Under the pieces are notes generated by a model, which had not been told where the DNA came from, did not search any database, and saw nothing but the letters and a program-made list of their open reading frames with translations. The position numbers and the translations under genes are program-made. From assembly GCA_949987705.1 (NCBI GenBank), contig OX465286.1, forward strand, positions 12,009,092-12,073,091: DNA of 64,000 nucleotides. The letters run 5' to 3'. Positions 20,906-35,100 of this stretch are shown piece by piece; the stretch's first letter is position 1; each line of letters starts with the position of its first letter. Source of the DNA: Thereva unica. Lineage: Eukaryota; Arthropoda; Insecta; Diptera; Therevidae.

Positions 20906-23900
20906 TCAATCCCACCCCGGGCTGACCAGTATTTCCCGAGATAATGGGCATCCTGCAGCCCCCCTTGGGGAAATCACAAAAGAGGGGATAACTCCCGAAC
21001 CCCTTGTTATTTCTGGACCAAATAAAGTGCGCTGAACTCGGGGGAGCGAGCCCTTTCCAACGATACCCCATTCATTAAGATCCCAGCACTTTCGTGAAAT
21101 CGACCAAAAATATCCCAAGGGGTACCCCTTTGCAAAATTTCCGGTTTTGGGAAAATTCTGGAGTGGCCCTTTTTTGGATGGGAAATTGTTAGGGACCTCC
21201 CAGGGAGTCTGTGAATACAATCCCACCCCGGGCTGACCAGTATTTCCCGAGATAATGGGCATCCTGCAGCCCCCCTTGGGGAAATCACAAAAGAGGGGAT
21301 AACTCCCGAACCCCTTGGAATATCTGGACCAAATCAAGTGCGCTGAACTCGGGGGAGCGAGCCCTTTCCAACGATACCCTATTCATTAAGATCCCAGCAC
21401 TTTCGTGAAATCGACCAAAAATATCCCAAGGGAAATTTTCCGGTTTTGGGAAAATTCTGGAGTGGCCCATTTTTGGATGGGAAATTGTTAGGGACCTCCC
21501 AGGGAGGCTGTGAATTCAATCCCACCCCGGGCTGACCAGTATTTCCCGAGATAATGGGCATTCTGCAGCCCCCCTTGGGGAAATCACAAAAGAGGGGATA
21601 ACTCCCGAACCCCTTGGAATTTCTGGACCAAATAAAGTGCGCTGAACTCGGGGGAGCGAGCCCTTTCCAACGATACCCCATTCATTAAGATCCCAGCACT
21701 TTCGTGAAATCGACCAAAAATATCCCAAGGGAAATTTTCCGGTTTTGGGAAAATTCTGGAGTGGCCCTTTTTTGGATGGGAAATTGTTAGGGGCCTCCCA
21801 GGGAGGCTGTGAATGCAATCCCACCCCGGGCTGACCAGTATTTCCCGAGATAATGGGCATTCTGAAGCCCCCTTGGGGAAATCACAAAAGAGGGGATAAC
21901 TCCCGAACCCCTTGGAATTTCTGGACCAAATCAAGTGCGCTGAACTTGGGGGAGCGAGCCCTTTCCAACGATACCCCATTCATTAAGATCCCAGCACTTT
22001 CGTGAAATCGACCAAAAATATCCCAAGGGGTACCCCTTTGCAAAATTTCCGGTTTTGGAAAAATTCTGGAGTGGCCCTTTTTTGCATGGGAAATTGTTAG
22101 GGACCTCCCAGGGAGGCCGTGAATTCAATCCCACCCCGGGCTGACCAGTATTTCCCGAGATAATGGGCATCCTGCAGCCCCCCTTGGGGAAATCACAAAA
22201 GAGGGGATAACTCCCGAACCCCTTGTTATTTCTGGACCAAATAAAGTGCGCTGAACTCGGGGGAGCGAGCCCTTTCCAACGATACCCCATTCATTAAGAT
22301 CCCAGCACTTTCGTGAAATCGACCAAAAATATCCCAAGGGAAATTTTCCGGTTTTGGGAAAATTCTGGAGTGGCCTTTTTTTGGATGGGAAATTGTTAGG
22401 GGCCTCCCAGGGAGGCTGTGAATGCAATCCCACCCCGGGCTGACCAGTATTTCCCGAGATAATGGGCATTCTGCAGCCCCCTTGGGGAAATCACAAAAGA
22501 GGGGATAACTCCCGAACCCCTTGGAATTTCTGGACCAAATCAAGTGCGCTGAACTTGGGGGAGCGAGCCCTTTCCAACGATACCCCATTCATTAAGATCC
22601 CAGCACTTTCGTGAAATCGACCAAAAATATCCCAAGGGGTTCCCCTTTGCAAAATTTCCGGTTTTGGAAAAATTCTGGAGTGGCCCTTTTTTGCATGGGA
22701 AATTGTTAGGGACCTCCCAGGGAGGCCGTGAATTCAATCCCACCCCGGGCTGACCAGTATTTCCCGAGATAATGGGCATCCTGCAGCCCCCCTTGGGGAA
22801 ATCACAAAAGAGGGGATAACTCCCGAACCCCTTGTTATTTCTGGACCAAATAAAGTGCGCTGAACTCGGGGGAGCGAGCCCTTTCCAACGATACCCCATT
22901 CATTAAGATCCCAGCACTTTCGTGAAATCGACCAAAAATATCCCAAGGGAAATTTTCCGGTTTTGGGAAAATTCTGGAGTGGCCTTTTTTTGGATGGGAA
23001 ATTGTTAGGGGCCTCCCAGGGAGGCTGTGAATGCAATCCCACCCCGGGCTGACCAGTATTTCCCGAGATAATGGGCATTCTGCAGCCCCCTTGGGGAAAT
23101 CACAAAAGAGGGGATAACTCCCGAACCCCTTGGAATTTCTGGACGAAATCAAGTGCGCTGAGCTCGGGGGAGCGAGCCCTTTCCAACGACACCCCATTCA
23201 TTAAGATCCCAGCACTTTCGTGAAATCGACCAAAAATATCCCAAGGGGTACCCCTTTGCAAAATTTCCGGTTTTGGAAAAATTCTGGAGTGGCCCTTTTT
23301 TGGATGGGAAATTGTTAGGGACCTCCCAGGGAGGCCGTGAATTCAATCCCACCCCGGGCTGACCAGTATTTCCCGAGATAATGGGCATCCTGCAGCCCCC
23401 CTTGGGGAAATCACAAAAGAGGGGATAACTCCCGAACCCCTTGGAATTTCTGGACCAAATCAAGTGCGCTGAACTCGGGGGAGCGAGCCCTTTCCAACGA
23501 TACCCCATTCATTAAGATCCCAGCACTTTCGTGAAATCGACCAAAAATATCCCAAGGGAAATTTTCCGGTTTTGGGAAAATTCTGGAGTGGCCCATTTTT
23601 GGATGGGAAATTGTTAGGGACCTCCCAGGGAGGCTGTGAATTCAATCCCACCCCGGGCTGACCAGTATTTCCCGAGATAATGGGCATCCTGCAGCCCCCC
23701 TTGGGGAAATCACAAAAGAGGGGATAACTCCCGAACCCCTTGTTATTTCTGGACCAAATAAAGTGCGCTGAACTCGGGGGAGCGAGCCCTTTCCAACGAT
23801 ACCCCATTCATTAAGATCCCAGCACTTTCGTGAAATCGACCAAAAATATCCCAAGGGGAACCCCTTTGCAAAATTTCCGGTTTTGGGAAAATTCTGGAGT

Positions 23901-26900
23901 GGCCCTTTTTTGGATGGGAAATTGTTAGGGACCTCCCAGGGAGTCTGTGAATACAATCCCACCCCGGGCTGACCAGTATTTCCCGAGATAATGGGCATCC
24001 TGCAGCCCCCCTTGGGGAAATCACAAAAGAGGGGATAACTCCCGAACCCCTTGGAATATCTGGACCAAATCAAGTGCGCTGAACTCGGGGGAGCGAGCCC
24101 TTTCCAACGATACCCTATTCATTAAGATCCCAGCACTTTCGTGAAATCGACCAAAAATATCCCAAGGGAAATTTTCCGGTTTTGGGAAAATTCTGGAGTG
24201 GCCCATTTTTGGATGGGAAATTGTTAGGGACCTCCCAGGGAGGCTGTGAATTCAATCCCACCCCGGGCTGACCAGTATTTCCCGAGATAATGGGCATTCT
24301 GCAGCCCCCCTTGGGGAAATCACAAAAGAGGGGATAACTCCCGAACCCCTTGGAATTTCTGGACCAAATAAAGTGCGCTGAACTCGGGGGAGCGAGCCCT
24401 TTCCAACGATACCCCATTCATTAAGATCCCAGCACTTTCGTGAAATCGACCAAAAATATCCCAAGGGAAATTTTCCGGTTTTGGGAAAATTCTGGAGTGG
24501 CCCTTTTTTGGATGGGAAATTGTTAGGGGCCTCCCAGGGAGGCTGTGAATGCAATCCCACCCCGGGCTGACCAGTATTTCCCGAGATAATGGGCATTCTG
24601 AAGCCCCCTTGGGGAAATCACAAAAGAGGGGATAACTCCCGAACCCCTTGGAATTTCTGGACCAAATCAAGTGCGCTGAACTTGGGGGAGCGAGCCCTTT
24701 CCAACGATACCCCATTCATTAAGATCCCAGCACTTTCGTGAAATCGACCAAAAATATCCCAAGGGGTACCCCTTTGCAAAATTTCCGGTTTTGGAAAAAT
24801 TCTGGAGTGGCCCTTTTTTGCATGGGAAATTGTTAGGGACCTCCCAGGGAGGCCGTGAATTCAATCCCACCCCGGGCTGACCAGTATTTCCCGAGATAAT
24901 GGGCATCCTGCAGCCCCCCTTGGGGAAATCACAAAAGAGGGGATAACTCCCGAACCCCTTGTTATTTCTGGACCAAATAAAGTGCGCTGAACTCGGGGGA
25001 GCGAGCCCTTTCCAACGATACCCCATTCATTAAGATCCCAGCACTTTCGTGAAATCGACCAAAAATATCCCAAGGGAAATTTTCCGGTTTTGGGAAAATT
25101 CTGGAGTGGCCTTTTTTTGGATGGGAAATTGTTAGGGGCCTCCCAGGGAGGCTGTGAATGCAATCCCACCCCGGGCTGACCAGTATTTCCCGAGATAATG
25201 GGCATTCTGCAGCCCCCTTGGGGAAATCACAAAAGAGGGGATAACTCCCGAACCCCTTGGAATTTCTGGACCAAATCAAGTGCGCTGAACTTGGGGGAGC
25301 GAGCCCTTTCCAACGATACCCCATTCATTAAGATCCCAGCACTTTCGTGAAATCGACCAAAAATATCCCAAGGGGTTCCCCTTTGCAAAATTTCCGGTTT
25401 TGGAAAAATTCTGGAGTGGCCCTTTTTTGCATGGGAAATTGTTAGGGACCTCCCAGGGAGGCCGTGAATTCAATCCCACCCCGGGCTGACCAGTATTTCC
25501 CGAGATAATGGGCATCCTGCAGCCCCCCTTGGGGAAATCACAAAAGAGGGGATAACTCCCGAACCCCTTGTTATTTCTGGACCAAATAAAGTGCGCTGAA
25601 CTCGGGGGAGCGAGCCCTTTCCAACGATACCCCATTCATTAAGATCCCAGCACTTTCGTGAAATCGACCAAAAATATCCCAAGGGAAATTTTCCGGTTTT
25701 GGGAAAATTCTGGAGTGGCCTTTTTTTGGATGGGAAATTGTTAGGGGCCTCCCAGGGAGGCTGTGAATGCAATCCCACCCCGGGCTGACCAGTATTTCCC
25801 GAGATAATGGGCATTCTGCAGCCCCCTTGGGGAAATCACAAAAGAGGGGATAACTCCCGAACCCCTTGGAATTTCTGGACGAAATCAAGTGCGCTGAGCT
25901 CGGGGGAGCGAGCCCTTTCCAACGACACCCCATTCATTAAGATCCCAGCACTTTCGTGAAATCGACCAAAAATATCCCAAGGGAAATTTTCCGGTTTTGG
26001 GAAAATTCTGGAGTGGCCCTTTTTTGGATGGGAAATTGTTAGGGGCCTCCCAGGGAGGCTGTGAATGCAATCCCACCCCGGGCTGACCAGTATTTCCCGA
26101 GATAATGGGCATTCTGCAGCCCCCTTGGGGAAATCACAAAAGAGGGGATAACTCCCGAACCCCTTGGAATTTCTGGACCAAATCAAGTGCGCTGAACTTG
26201 GGGGAGCGAGCCCTTTCCAACGATACCCCATTCATTAAGATCCCAGCACTTTCGTGAAATCGACCAAAAATATCCCAAGGGGTACCCCTTTGCAAAATTT
26301 CCGGTTTTGGAAAAATTCTGGAGTGGCCCTTTTTTGGATGGGAAATTGTTAGGGACCTCCCAGGGAGGCCGTGAATTCAATCCCACCCCGGGCTGACCAG
26401 TATTTCCCGAGATAATGGGCATCCTGCAGCCCCCCTTGGGGAAATCACAAAAGAGGGGATAACTCCCGAACCCCTTGGAATTTCTGGACCAAATCAAGTG
26501 CGCTGAACTCGGGGGAGCGAGCCCTTTCCAACGATACCCCATTCATTAAGATCCCAGCACTTTCGTGAAATCGACCAAAAATATCCCAAGGGGTACCCCT
26601 TTGCAAAATTTCCGGTTTTGGGAAAATTCTGGAGTGGCCCTTTTTTGGATGGGAAATTGTTAGGGACCTCCCAGGGAGTCTGTGAATACAATCCCACCCC
26701 GGGCTGACCAGTATTTCCCGAGATAATGGGCATCCTGCAGCCCCCCTTGGGGAAATCACAAAAGAGGGGATAACTCCCGAACCCCTTGGAATATCTGGAC
26801 CAAATCAAGTGCGCTGAACTCGGGGGAGCGAGCCCTTTCCAACGATACCCTATTCATTAAGATCCCAGCACTTTCGTGAAATCGACCAAAAATATCCCAA

Positions 26901-28010
26901 GGGAAATTTTCCGGTTTTGGGAAAATTCTGGAGTGGCCCATTTTTGGATGGGAAATTTTTAGGGACCTCCCAGGGAGGCTGTGAATTCAATCCCACCCCG
27001 GGCTGACCAGTATTTCCCGAGATAATGGGCATTCTGCAGCCCCCCTTGGGGAAATCACAAAAGAGGGGATAACTCCCGAACCCCTTGGAATTTCTGGACC
27101 AAATAAAGTGCGCTGAACTCGGGGGAGCGAGCCCTTTCCAACGATACCCCATTCATTAAGATCCCAGCACTTTCGTGAAATCGACCAAAAATATCCCAAG
27201 GGAAATTTTCCGGTTTTGGGAACATTCTGGAGTGGCCCTTTTTTGGATGGGAAATTGTTAGGGGCCTCCCAGGGAGGCTGTGAATGCAATCCCACCCCGG
27301 GCTGACCAGTATTTCCCGAGATAATGGGCATTCTGCAGCCCCCTTGGGGAAATCACAAAAGAGGGGATAACTCCCGAACCCCTTGGAATTTCTGGACCAA
27401 ATCAAGTGCGCTGAACTTGGGGGAGCGAGCCCTTTCCAACGATACCCCATTCATTAAGATCCCAGCACTTTCGTGAAATCGACCAAAAATATCCCAAGGG
27501 GTACCCCTTTGCAAAATTTCCGGTTTTGGAAAAATTCTGGAGTGGCCCTTTTTTGCATGGGAAATTGTTAGGGACCTCCCAGGGAGGCCGTGAATTCAAT
27601 CCCACCCCGGGCTGACCAGTATTTCCCGAGATAATGGGCATCCTGCAGCCCCCCTTGGGGAAATCACAAAAGAGGGGATAACTCCCGAACCCCTTGGAAT
27701 TTCTGGACCAAATCAAGTGCGCTGAACTCGGGGGAGCGAGCCCTTTCCAACGATACCCTATTCATTAAGATCCCAGCACTTTCGTGAAATCGACCAAAAA
27801 TATCCCAAGGGAAATTTTCCGGTTTTGGGAAAATTCTGGAGTGGCCCATTTTTGGATGGGAAATTGTTAGGGACCTCCCAGGGAGGCTGTGAATTCAATC
27901 CCACCCCGGGCTGACCAGTATTTCCCGAGATAATGGGCATTCTGCAGCCCCCTTGGGGAAATCACAAAAGAGGGGATAACTCCCGAACCCCTTGGAATTT
28001 CTGGACCAAA
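20906..28010. repeat. Higher-order repeat, 2,736-bp period, about three copies
   Basis: The marker GTGAATACAATCCC occurs at 21211, 23947 and 26682 (spacings 2,736 and 2,735). Other linked variants follow the same spacing, such as the ATACCCTATTC change and AGTGGCCCATTTTTGG. Each unit holds nine monomers, a fixed mixture of 299-bp and 311-bp types. The third copy differs slightly. Coordinates of the outer limits are approximate. Confidence 0.8.
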
Positions 28011-29199
28011 TCAAGTGCGCTGAACTCGGGAGAGCGGGGCCTTTCCAACGATACCCCATTCATTAAGATCCCAGCACTTTCGTGAAATCGACCAAAAATA
28101 TCCCAAGGGGTACCCCTTTGAAAATTTTCCGGTTTTGGGAAACTTCTGGAGTGGCCCTTTTTTGGATGGGAAATTGTTAGGGACCTCCCAGAGAGGCTGT
28201 GAATTCAATCTCACCCCGGGCTGACCAGTATTTCCCGAGATAATGGGCATTCTGCAGCCCCCCTTGGGGAAATCACAAAAGAGGGGATAACTCCCGAACC
28301 CCTTGGAATTTCTGGACCAAATAAAGTGCGCTGAACTCGGGGGAGCGAGCCCTTTCCAACGATACCCCATTCATCAAGATCCCAGCACTTTCGTGAAATC
28401 GACCAAAAATATCCCAAGGGGTACCCCTTTGCAAAATTTCCGGTTTTGGGAAAATTCTGGAGTGGCCCTTTTTTGGATGGGAAATTGTTAGGGACCTCCC
28501 AGGGAGGCTGTGAATTCAATCCCACCCAGGGCTGACCAGTATTTCCCGAGATAATGGGCATTCTGCAGCCCCCCTTGGGGAAATCACAAAAGAGGGGATA
28601 ACTCCCGAACCCCTTGGAATTTCTGGACCAAATAAAGTGCGCTGAACTCGGGGGAGCGAGCCCTTTCCAACGATACCCCATTCATCAAGATCCCAGCACT
28701 TTCGTGAAATCGACCAAAAATATCCCAAGGGGTACCCCTTTGCAAAATTTCCGGTTTTGGAAAAATTCTGGAGTGGCCCTTTTTTGGATGGGAAATTGTT
28801 AGGGACCTCCCAGGGAGGCTGTGAATTCAATCCCACCCAGGGCTGACCAGTATTTCCCGAGATAATGGGCATTCTGCAGCCCCCCTTGGGGAAATCACAA
28901 AAGAGGGGATAACTCCCGAACCCCTTGGAATTTCTGGACCAAATAAAGTGCGCTGAACTCGGGGGAGCGAGCCCTTTCCAACGATACCCCATTCATTAAG
29001 ATCCCAGCACTTTCGTGAAATCGACCAAAAATATCCCAAGGGAAATTTTCCGGTTTTGGGAAAATTCTGGAGTGGCCCATTTTTGGATGGGAAATTGTTA
29101 GGGACCTCCCAGGGAGGCTGTGAATTCAATCCCACACCGGGCTGACCAGTATTTCCCGAGATAATGGGCATTCTGCAGCCCCCCTTGGGGAAATCACAA

Positions 29200-32100
29200 A
29201 AGAGGGGATAACTCCCGAACCCCTTGGAATTTCTGGACCAAATAAAGTGCGCTGAACTCGGGGGAGCGAGCCCTTTCCAACGATACCCCATTCATCAAGA
29301 TCCCAGCACTTTCGTGAAATCGACCAAAAATATCCCAAGGGGTACCCCTTTGCAAAATTTCCGGTTTTGGAAAAATTCTGGAGTGGCCCTTTTTTGGATG
29401 GGAAATTGTTAGGGACCTCCCAGGGAGGCCGTGAATTCAATCCCACCCCGGGCTGACCAGTATTTCCCGAGATAATGGGCATCCTGCAGCCCCCCTTGGG
29501 GAAATCACAAAAGAGGGGATAACTCCCGAACCCCTTGTTATTTCTGGACCAAATAAAGTGCGCTGAACTCGGGCGAGCGAGCCCTTTCCAACGATACCCC
29601 ATTCATTAAGATCCCAGCACTTTCGTGAAATCGACCAAAAATATCCCAAGGGAAATTTTCCGGTTTTGGAAAAATTCTGGAGTGGCCCATTTTTGGATGG
29701 GAAATTGTTAGGGACCTCCCAGGGAGGCTGTGAATTCAATCCCACCCCGGGCTGACCAGTATTTCCCGAGATAATGGGCATTCTGCAGCCCCCCTTGGGG
29801 AAATCACAAAAGAGGGGATAACTCCCGAACCCCTTGGAATTTCTGGACCAAATAAAGTGCGCTGAACTCGGGGGAGCGAGCCCTTTCCAACGATACCCCA
29901 TTCATCAATATCCCAGCACTTTCGTGAAATCGACCAAAAATATCCCAAGGGGTACCCCTTTGCAAAATTTCCGGTTTTGGGAAAATTCTGGAGTGGCCCT
30001 TTTTTGGATGGGAAATTGTTAGGGACCTCCCAGGGAGGCTGTGAATTCAATCCCACCCAGGGCTGACCAGTATTTCCCGAGATAATGGGCATTCTGCAGC
30101 CCCCCTTGGGGAAATCACAAAAGAGGGGATAACTCCCGAACCCCTTGGAATTTCTGGACCAAATAAAGTGCGCTGAACTCGGGGGAGCGAGCCCTTTCCA
30201 ACGATACCCCATTCATCAAGATCCCAGCACTTTCGTGAAATCGACCAAAAATATCCCAAGGGAAATTTTCCGGTTTTGGGAAAATTCTGGAGTGGCCCTT
30301 TTTTGGATGGGAAATTGTTAGGGACCTCCCAGGGAGGCTGTGAATTCAATCCCACCCAGGGCTGACCAGTATTTCCCGAGATAATGGGCATTCTGCAGCC
30401 CCCCTTGGGGAAATCACAAAAGAGGGGATAACTCCCGAACCCCTTGGAATTTCTGGACCAAATAAAGTGCGCTGAACTCGGGGGAGCGAGCCCTTTCCAA
30501 CGATACCCCATTCATCAAGATCCCAGCACTTTCGTGAAATCGACCAAAAATATCCCAAGGGGTACCCCTTTGCAAAATTTCCGGTTTTGGAAAAATTCTG
30601 GAGTGGCCCTTTTTTGGATGGGAAATTGTTAGGGACCTCCCAGGGAGGCTGTGAATTCAATCCCACCCAGGGCTGACCAGTATTTCCCGAGATAATGGGC
30701 ATTCTGCAGCCCCCCTTGGGGAAATCACAAAAGAGGGGATAACTCCCGAACCCCTTGGAATTTCTGGACCAAATAAAGTGCGCTGAACTCGGGGGAGCGA
30801 GCCCTTTCCAACGATACCCCATTCATTAAGATCCCAGCACTTTCGTGAAATCGACCAAAAATATCCCAAGGGAAATTTTCCGGTTTTGGGAAAATTCTGG
30901 AGTGGCCCATTTTTGGATGGGAAATTGTTAGGGACCTCCCAGGGAGGCTGTGAATTCAATCCCACACCGGGCTAACCAGTATTTCCCGAGATAATGGGCA
31001 TTCTGCAGCCCCCCTTGGGGAAATCACAAAAGAGGGGATAACTCCCGAACCCCTTGGAATTTCTGGACCAAATCAAGTGCGCTGAACTCGGGGAAGCGAG
31101 CCCTTTCCAACGATACCCCACTCATTAAGATCCCAGCACTTTCGTGAAATCGACCAAAAATATCCCAAGGGGTACCCCTTTGCAAAATTTCCGGTTTTGG
31201 GAAAATTCTGGAGTGGCCCTTTTTTGGATGGGAAATTGTTAGGGACCTCCCAGGGAGGCTGTGAATTCAATCCCACCCCGGGCTGACCAGTATTTCCCGA
31301 GATAATGGGCATTCTGCAGCCCCCTTGGGGAAATCACAAAAGAGGGGATAACTCCCGAACCCCTTGGAATTTCTGGACCAAATCAAGTGCGCTGAACTCG
31401 GGGGAGCGAGCCCTTTCCAACGATACCCCATTCATTAAGATCCCAGCACTTTCGTGAAATCGACTAAAAATATCCCAAGGGGCACCCCTTTGCAAAATTT
31501 CCGGTTTTGGGAAAATTCTGGAGTGGCCCTTTTTTGGATGGGAAATTGTTAGGGACCTCCCAGGGAGGCTGTGAATTCAATCCCACCCCGGGCTGACCAG
31601 TATTTCCCGAGATAATGGGCATTCTGCAGCCCCCCTTGGGGAAATCACAAAAAAGGGGATAACTCCCGAACCCCTTGGAATTTCTGGACCAAATCAAGTG
31701 CGCTGAACTCGGGGGAGCGAGCCCTTTCCAACGATACCCCATTCATTAAGATCCCAGCACTTTCGTGAAATCGACCAAAAATATGCCAAGGGGTACCCCT
31801 TTGCAAAATTTCCGGTTTTGGGAAAATTCTGGAGTGGCCTTTTTTCGGATGGGAAATTGTTAGGGACCTCCCAGGGAAGCTGTGAATTCAATCCCACCCC
31901 GGGCTGACCAGTATTTCCCGAGATAATGGGCATTCTGCAGCCCCCTTGGGGAAATCACAAAAGAGGGGATAACTCCCGAACCCCTTGGAATTTCTGGACC
32001 AAATCAAGTGCGCTGAACTCGGGGGAGCGAGCCCTTTCCAACGATACCCCATTCATTAAGATCCCAGCACTTTCGTGAAATCGACCAAAAATATCCCAAG

Positions 32101-35100
32101 GGGTACCCCTTTGCAAAATTTCCGGTTTTGGGAAAATTCTGGAGTGGCCTTTTTTCGGATGGGAAATTGTTAGGGACCTCCCAGGGAGGCTGTGAATTCA
32201 ATCCCACCCCGGGCTGACCAGTATTTCCCGAGATAATGGGCATTCTGCAGCCCCCCTTGGGGAAATCACAAAAGAGGGGATAACTCCCGAACCCCTTGGA
32301 ATTTCTGGACCAAATCAAGTGCGCTGAACTCGGGGGAGCGAGCCCTTTCCAACGATACCCCATTCATTAAGATCCCAGCACTTTCGTGAAATCGACCAAA
32401 AATATCCCAAGGGGTACCCCTTTGCAAAATTTCCGGTTTTGGGAAAATTCTGGAGTGGCCCTTTTTTGGATGGGAAATTGTTAGGGACCTCCCAGGGAGG
32501 CTGTGAATTCAATCCCACCCCGGGCTGACCAGTATTTCCCGAGATAATGGGCATTCTGCAGCCCCCCTTGGGGAAATCACAAAAAAGGGGATAACTCCCG
32601 AACCCCTTGGAATTTCTGGACCAAATCAAGTGCGCTGAACTCGGGGGAGCGAGCCCTTTCCAACGATACCCCATTCATTAAGATCCCAGCACTTTCGTGA
32701 AATCGACCAAAAATATCCCAAGGGGTACCCCTTTGCAAAATTTCCGGTTTTGGGAAAATTCTGGAGTGGCCTTTTTTCGGATGGGAAATTGTTAGGGACC
32801 TCCCAGGGAAGCTGTGAATTCAATCCCACCCCGGGCTGACCAGTATTTCCCGAGATAATGGGCATTCTGCAGCCCCCCTTGGGGAAATCACAAAAGAGGG
32901 GATAACTCCCGAACCCCTTGGAATTTCTGGACCAAATCAAGTGCGCTGAACTCGGGGGAGCGAGCCCTTTCCAACGATACCCCATTCATTAAGATCCCAG
33001 CACTTTCGTGAAATCGACCAAAAATATCCCAAGGGGTACCCCTTTGCAAAATTTCCGGTTTTGGGAAAATTCTGGAGTGGCCTTTTTTCGGATGGGAAAT
33101 TGTTAGGGACCTCCCAGGGAGGCTGTGAATTCAATCCCACCCCGGGCTGACCAGTATTTCCCGAGATAATGGGCATTCTGCAGCCCCCCTTGGGGAAATC
33201 ACAAAAGAGGGGATAACTCCCGAACCCCTTGGAATTTCTGGACCAAATCAAGTGCGCTGAACTCGGGGGAGCGAGCCCTTTCCAACGATACCCCATTCAT
33301 TAAGATCCCAGCACTTTCGTGAAATCGACCAAAAATATCCCAAGGGGTACCCCTTTGCAAAATTTCCGGTTTTGGGAAAATTCTGGAGTGGCCTTTTTTC
33401 GGATGGGAAATTGTTAGGGACCTCCCAGGGAAGCTGTGAATTCAATCCCACCCCGGGCTGACCAGTATTTCCCGAGATAATGGGCATTCTGCAGCCCCCC
33501 TTGGGGAAATCACAAAAGAGGGGATAACTCCCGAACCCCTTGGAATTTCTGGACCAAATCAAGTGCGCTGAACTCGGGGGAGCGAGCCCTTTCCAACGAT
33601 ACCCCATTCATTAAGATCCCAGCACTTTCGTGAAATCGACCAAAAATATCCCAAGGGGTACCCCTTTGCAAAATTTCCGGTTTTGGGAAAATTCTGGAGT
33701 GGCCTTTTTTCGGATGGGAAATTGTTAGGGACCTCCCAGGGAAGCTGTGAATTCAATCCCACCCCGGGCTGACCAGTATTTCCCGAGATAATGGGCATTC
33801 TGCAGCCCCCCTTGGGGAAATCACAAAAGAGGGGATAACTCCCGAACCCCTTGGAATTTCTGGACCAAATCAAGTGCGCTGAACTCGGGGGAGCGAGCCC
33901 TTTCCAACGATACCCCATTCATTAAGATCCCAGCACTTTCGTGAAATCGACCAAAAATATCCCAAGGGGTACCCCTTTGCAAAATTTCCGGTTTTGGGAA
34001 AATTCTGGAGTGGCCTTTTTTCGGATGGGAAATTGTTAGGGACCTCCCAGGGAAGCTGTGAATTCAATCCCACCCCGGGCTGACCAGTATTTCCCGAGAT
34101 AATGGGCATTCTGCAGCCCCCCTTGGGGAAATCACAAAAGAGGGGATAACTCCCGAACCCCTTGGAATTTCTGGACCAAATCAAGTGCGCTGAACTCGGG
34201 GGAGCGAGCCCTTTCCAACGATACCCCATTCATTAAGATCCCAGCACTTTCGTGAAATCGACCAAAAATATCCCAAGGGGTACCCCTTTGCAAAATTTCC
34301 GGTTTTGGGAAAATTCTGGAGTGGCCTTTTTTCGGATGGGAAATTGTTAGGGACCTCCCAGGGAAGCTGTGAATTCAATCCCACCCCGGGCTGACCAGTA
34401 TTTCCCGAGATAATGGGCATTCTGCAGCCCCCCTTGGGGAAATCACAAAAGAGGGGATAACTCCCGAACCCCTTGGAATTTCTGGACCAAATCAAGTGCG
34501 CTGAACTCGGGGGAGCGAGCCCTTTCCAACGATACCCCATTCATTAAGATCCCAGCACTTTCGTGAAATCGACCAAAAATATCCCAAGGGGTACCCCTTT
34601 GCAAAATTTCCGGTTTTGGGAAAATTCTGGAGTGGCCTTTTTTCGGATGGGAAATTGTTAGGGACCTCCCAGGGAGGCTGTGAATTCAATCCCACCCCGG
34701 GCTGACCAGTATTTCCCGAGATAATGGGCATTCTGCAGCCCCCCTTGGGGAAATCACAAAAGAGGGGATAACTCCCGAACCCCTTGGAATTTCTGGACCA
34801 AATCAAGTGCGCTGAACTCGGGGGAGCGAGCCCTTTCCAACGATACCCCATTCATTAAGATCCCAGCACTTTCGTGAAATCGACCAAAAATATCCCAAGG
34901 GGTACCCCTTTGCAAAATTTCCGGTTTTGGGAAAATTCTGGAGTGGCCTTTTTTCGGATGGGAAATTGTTAGGGACCTCCCAGGGAGGCTGTGAATTCAA
35001 TCCCACCCCGGGCTGACCAGTATTTCCCGAGATAATGGGCATTCTGCAGCCCCCTTGGGGAAACCACAAAAGAGGGGATAACTCCCGAACCCCTTGGAAT

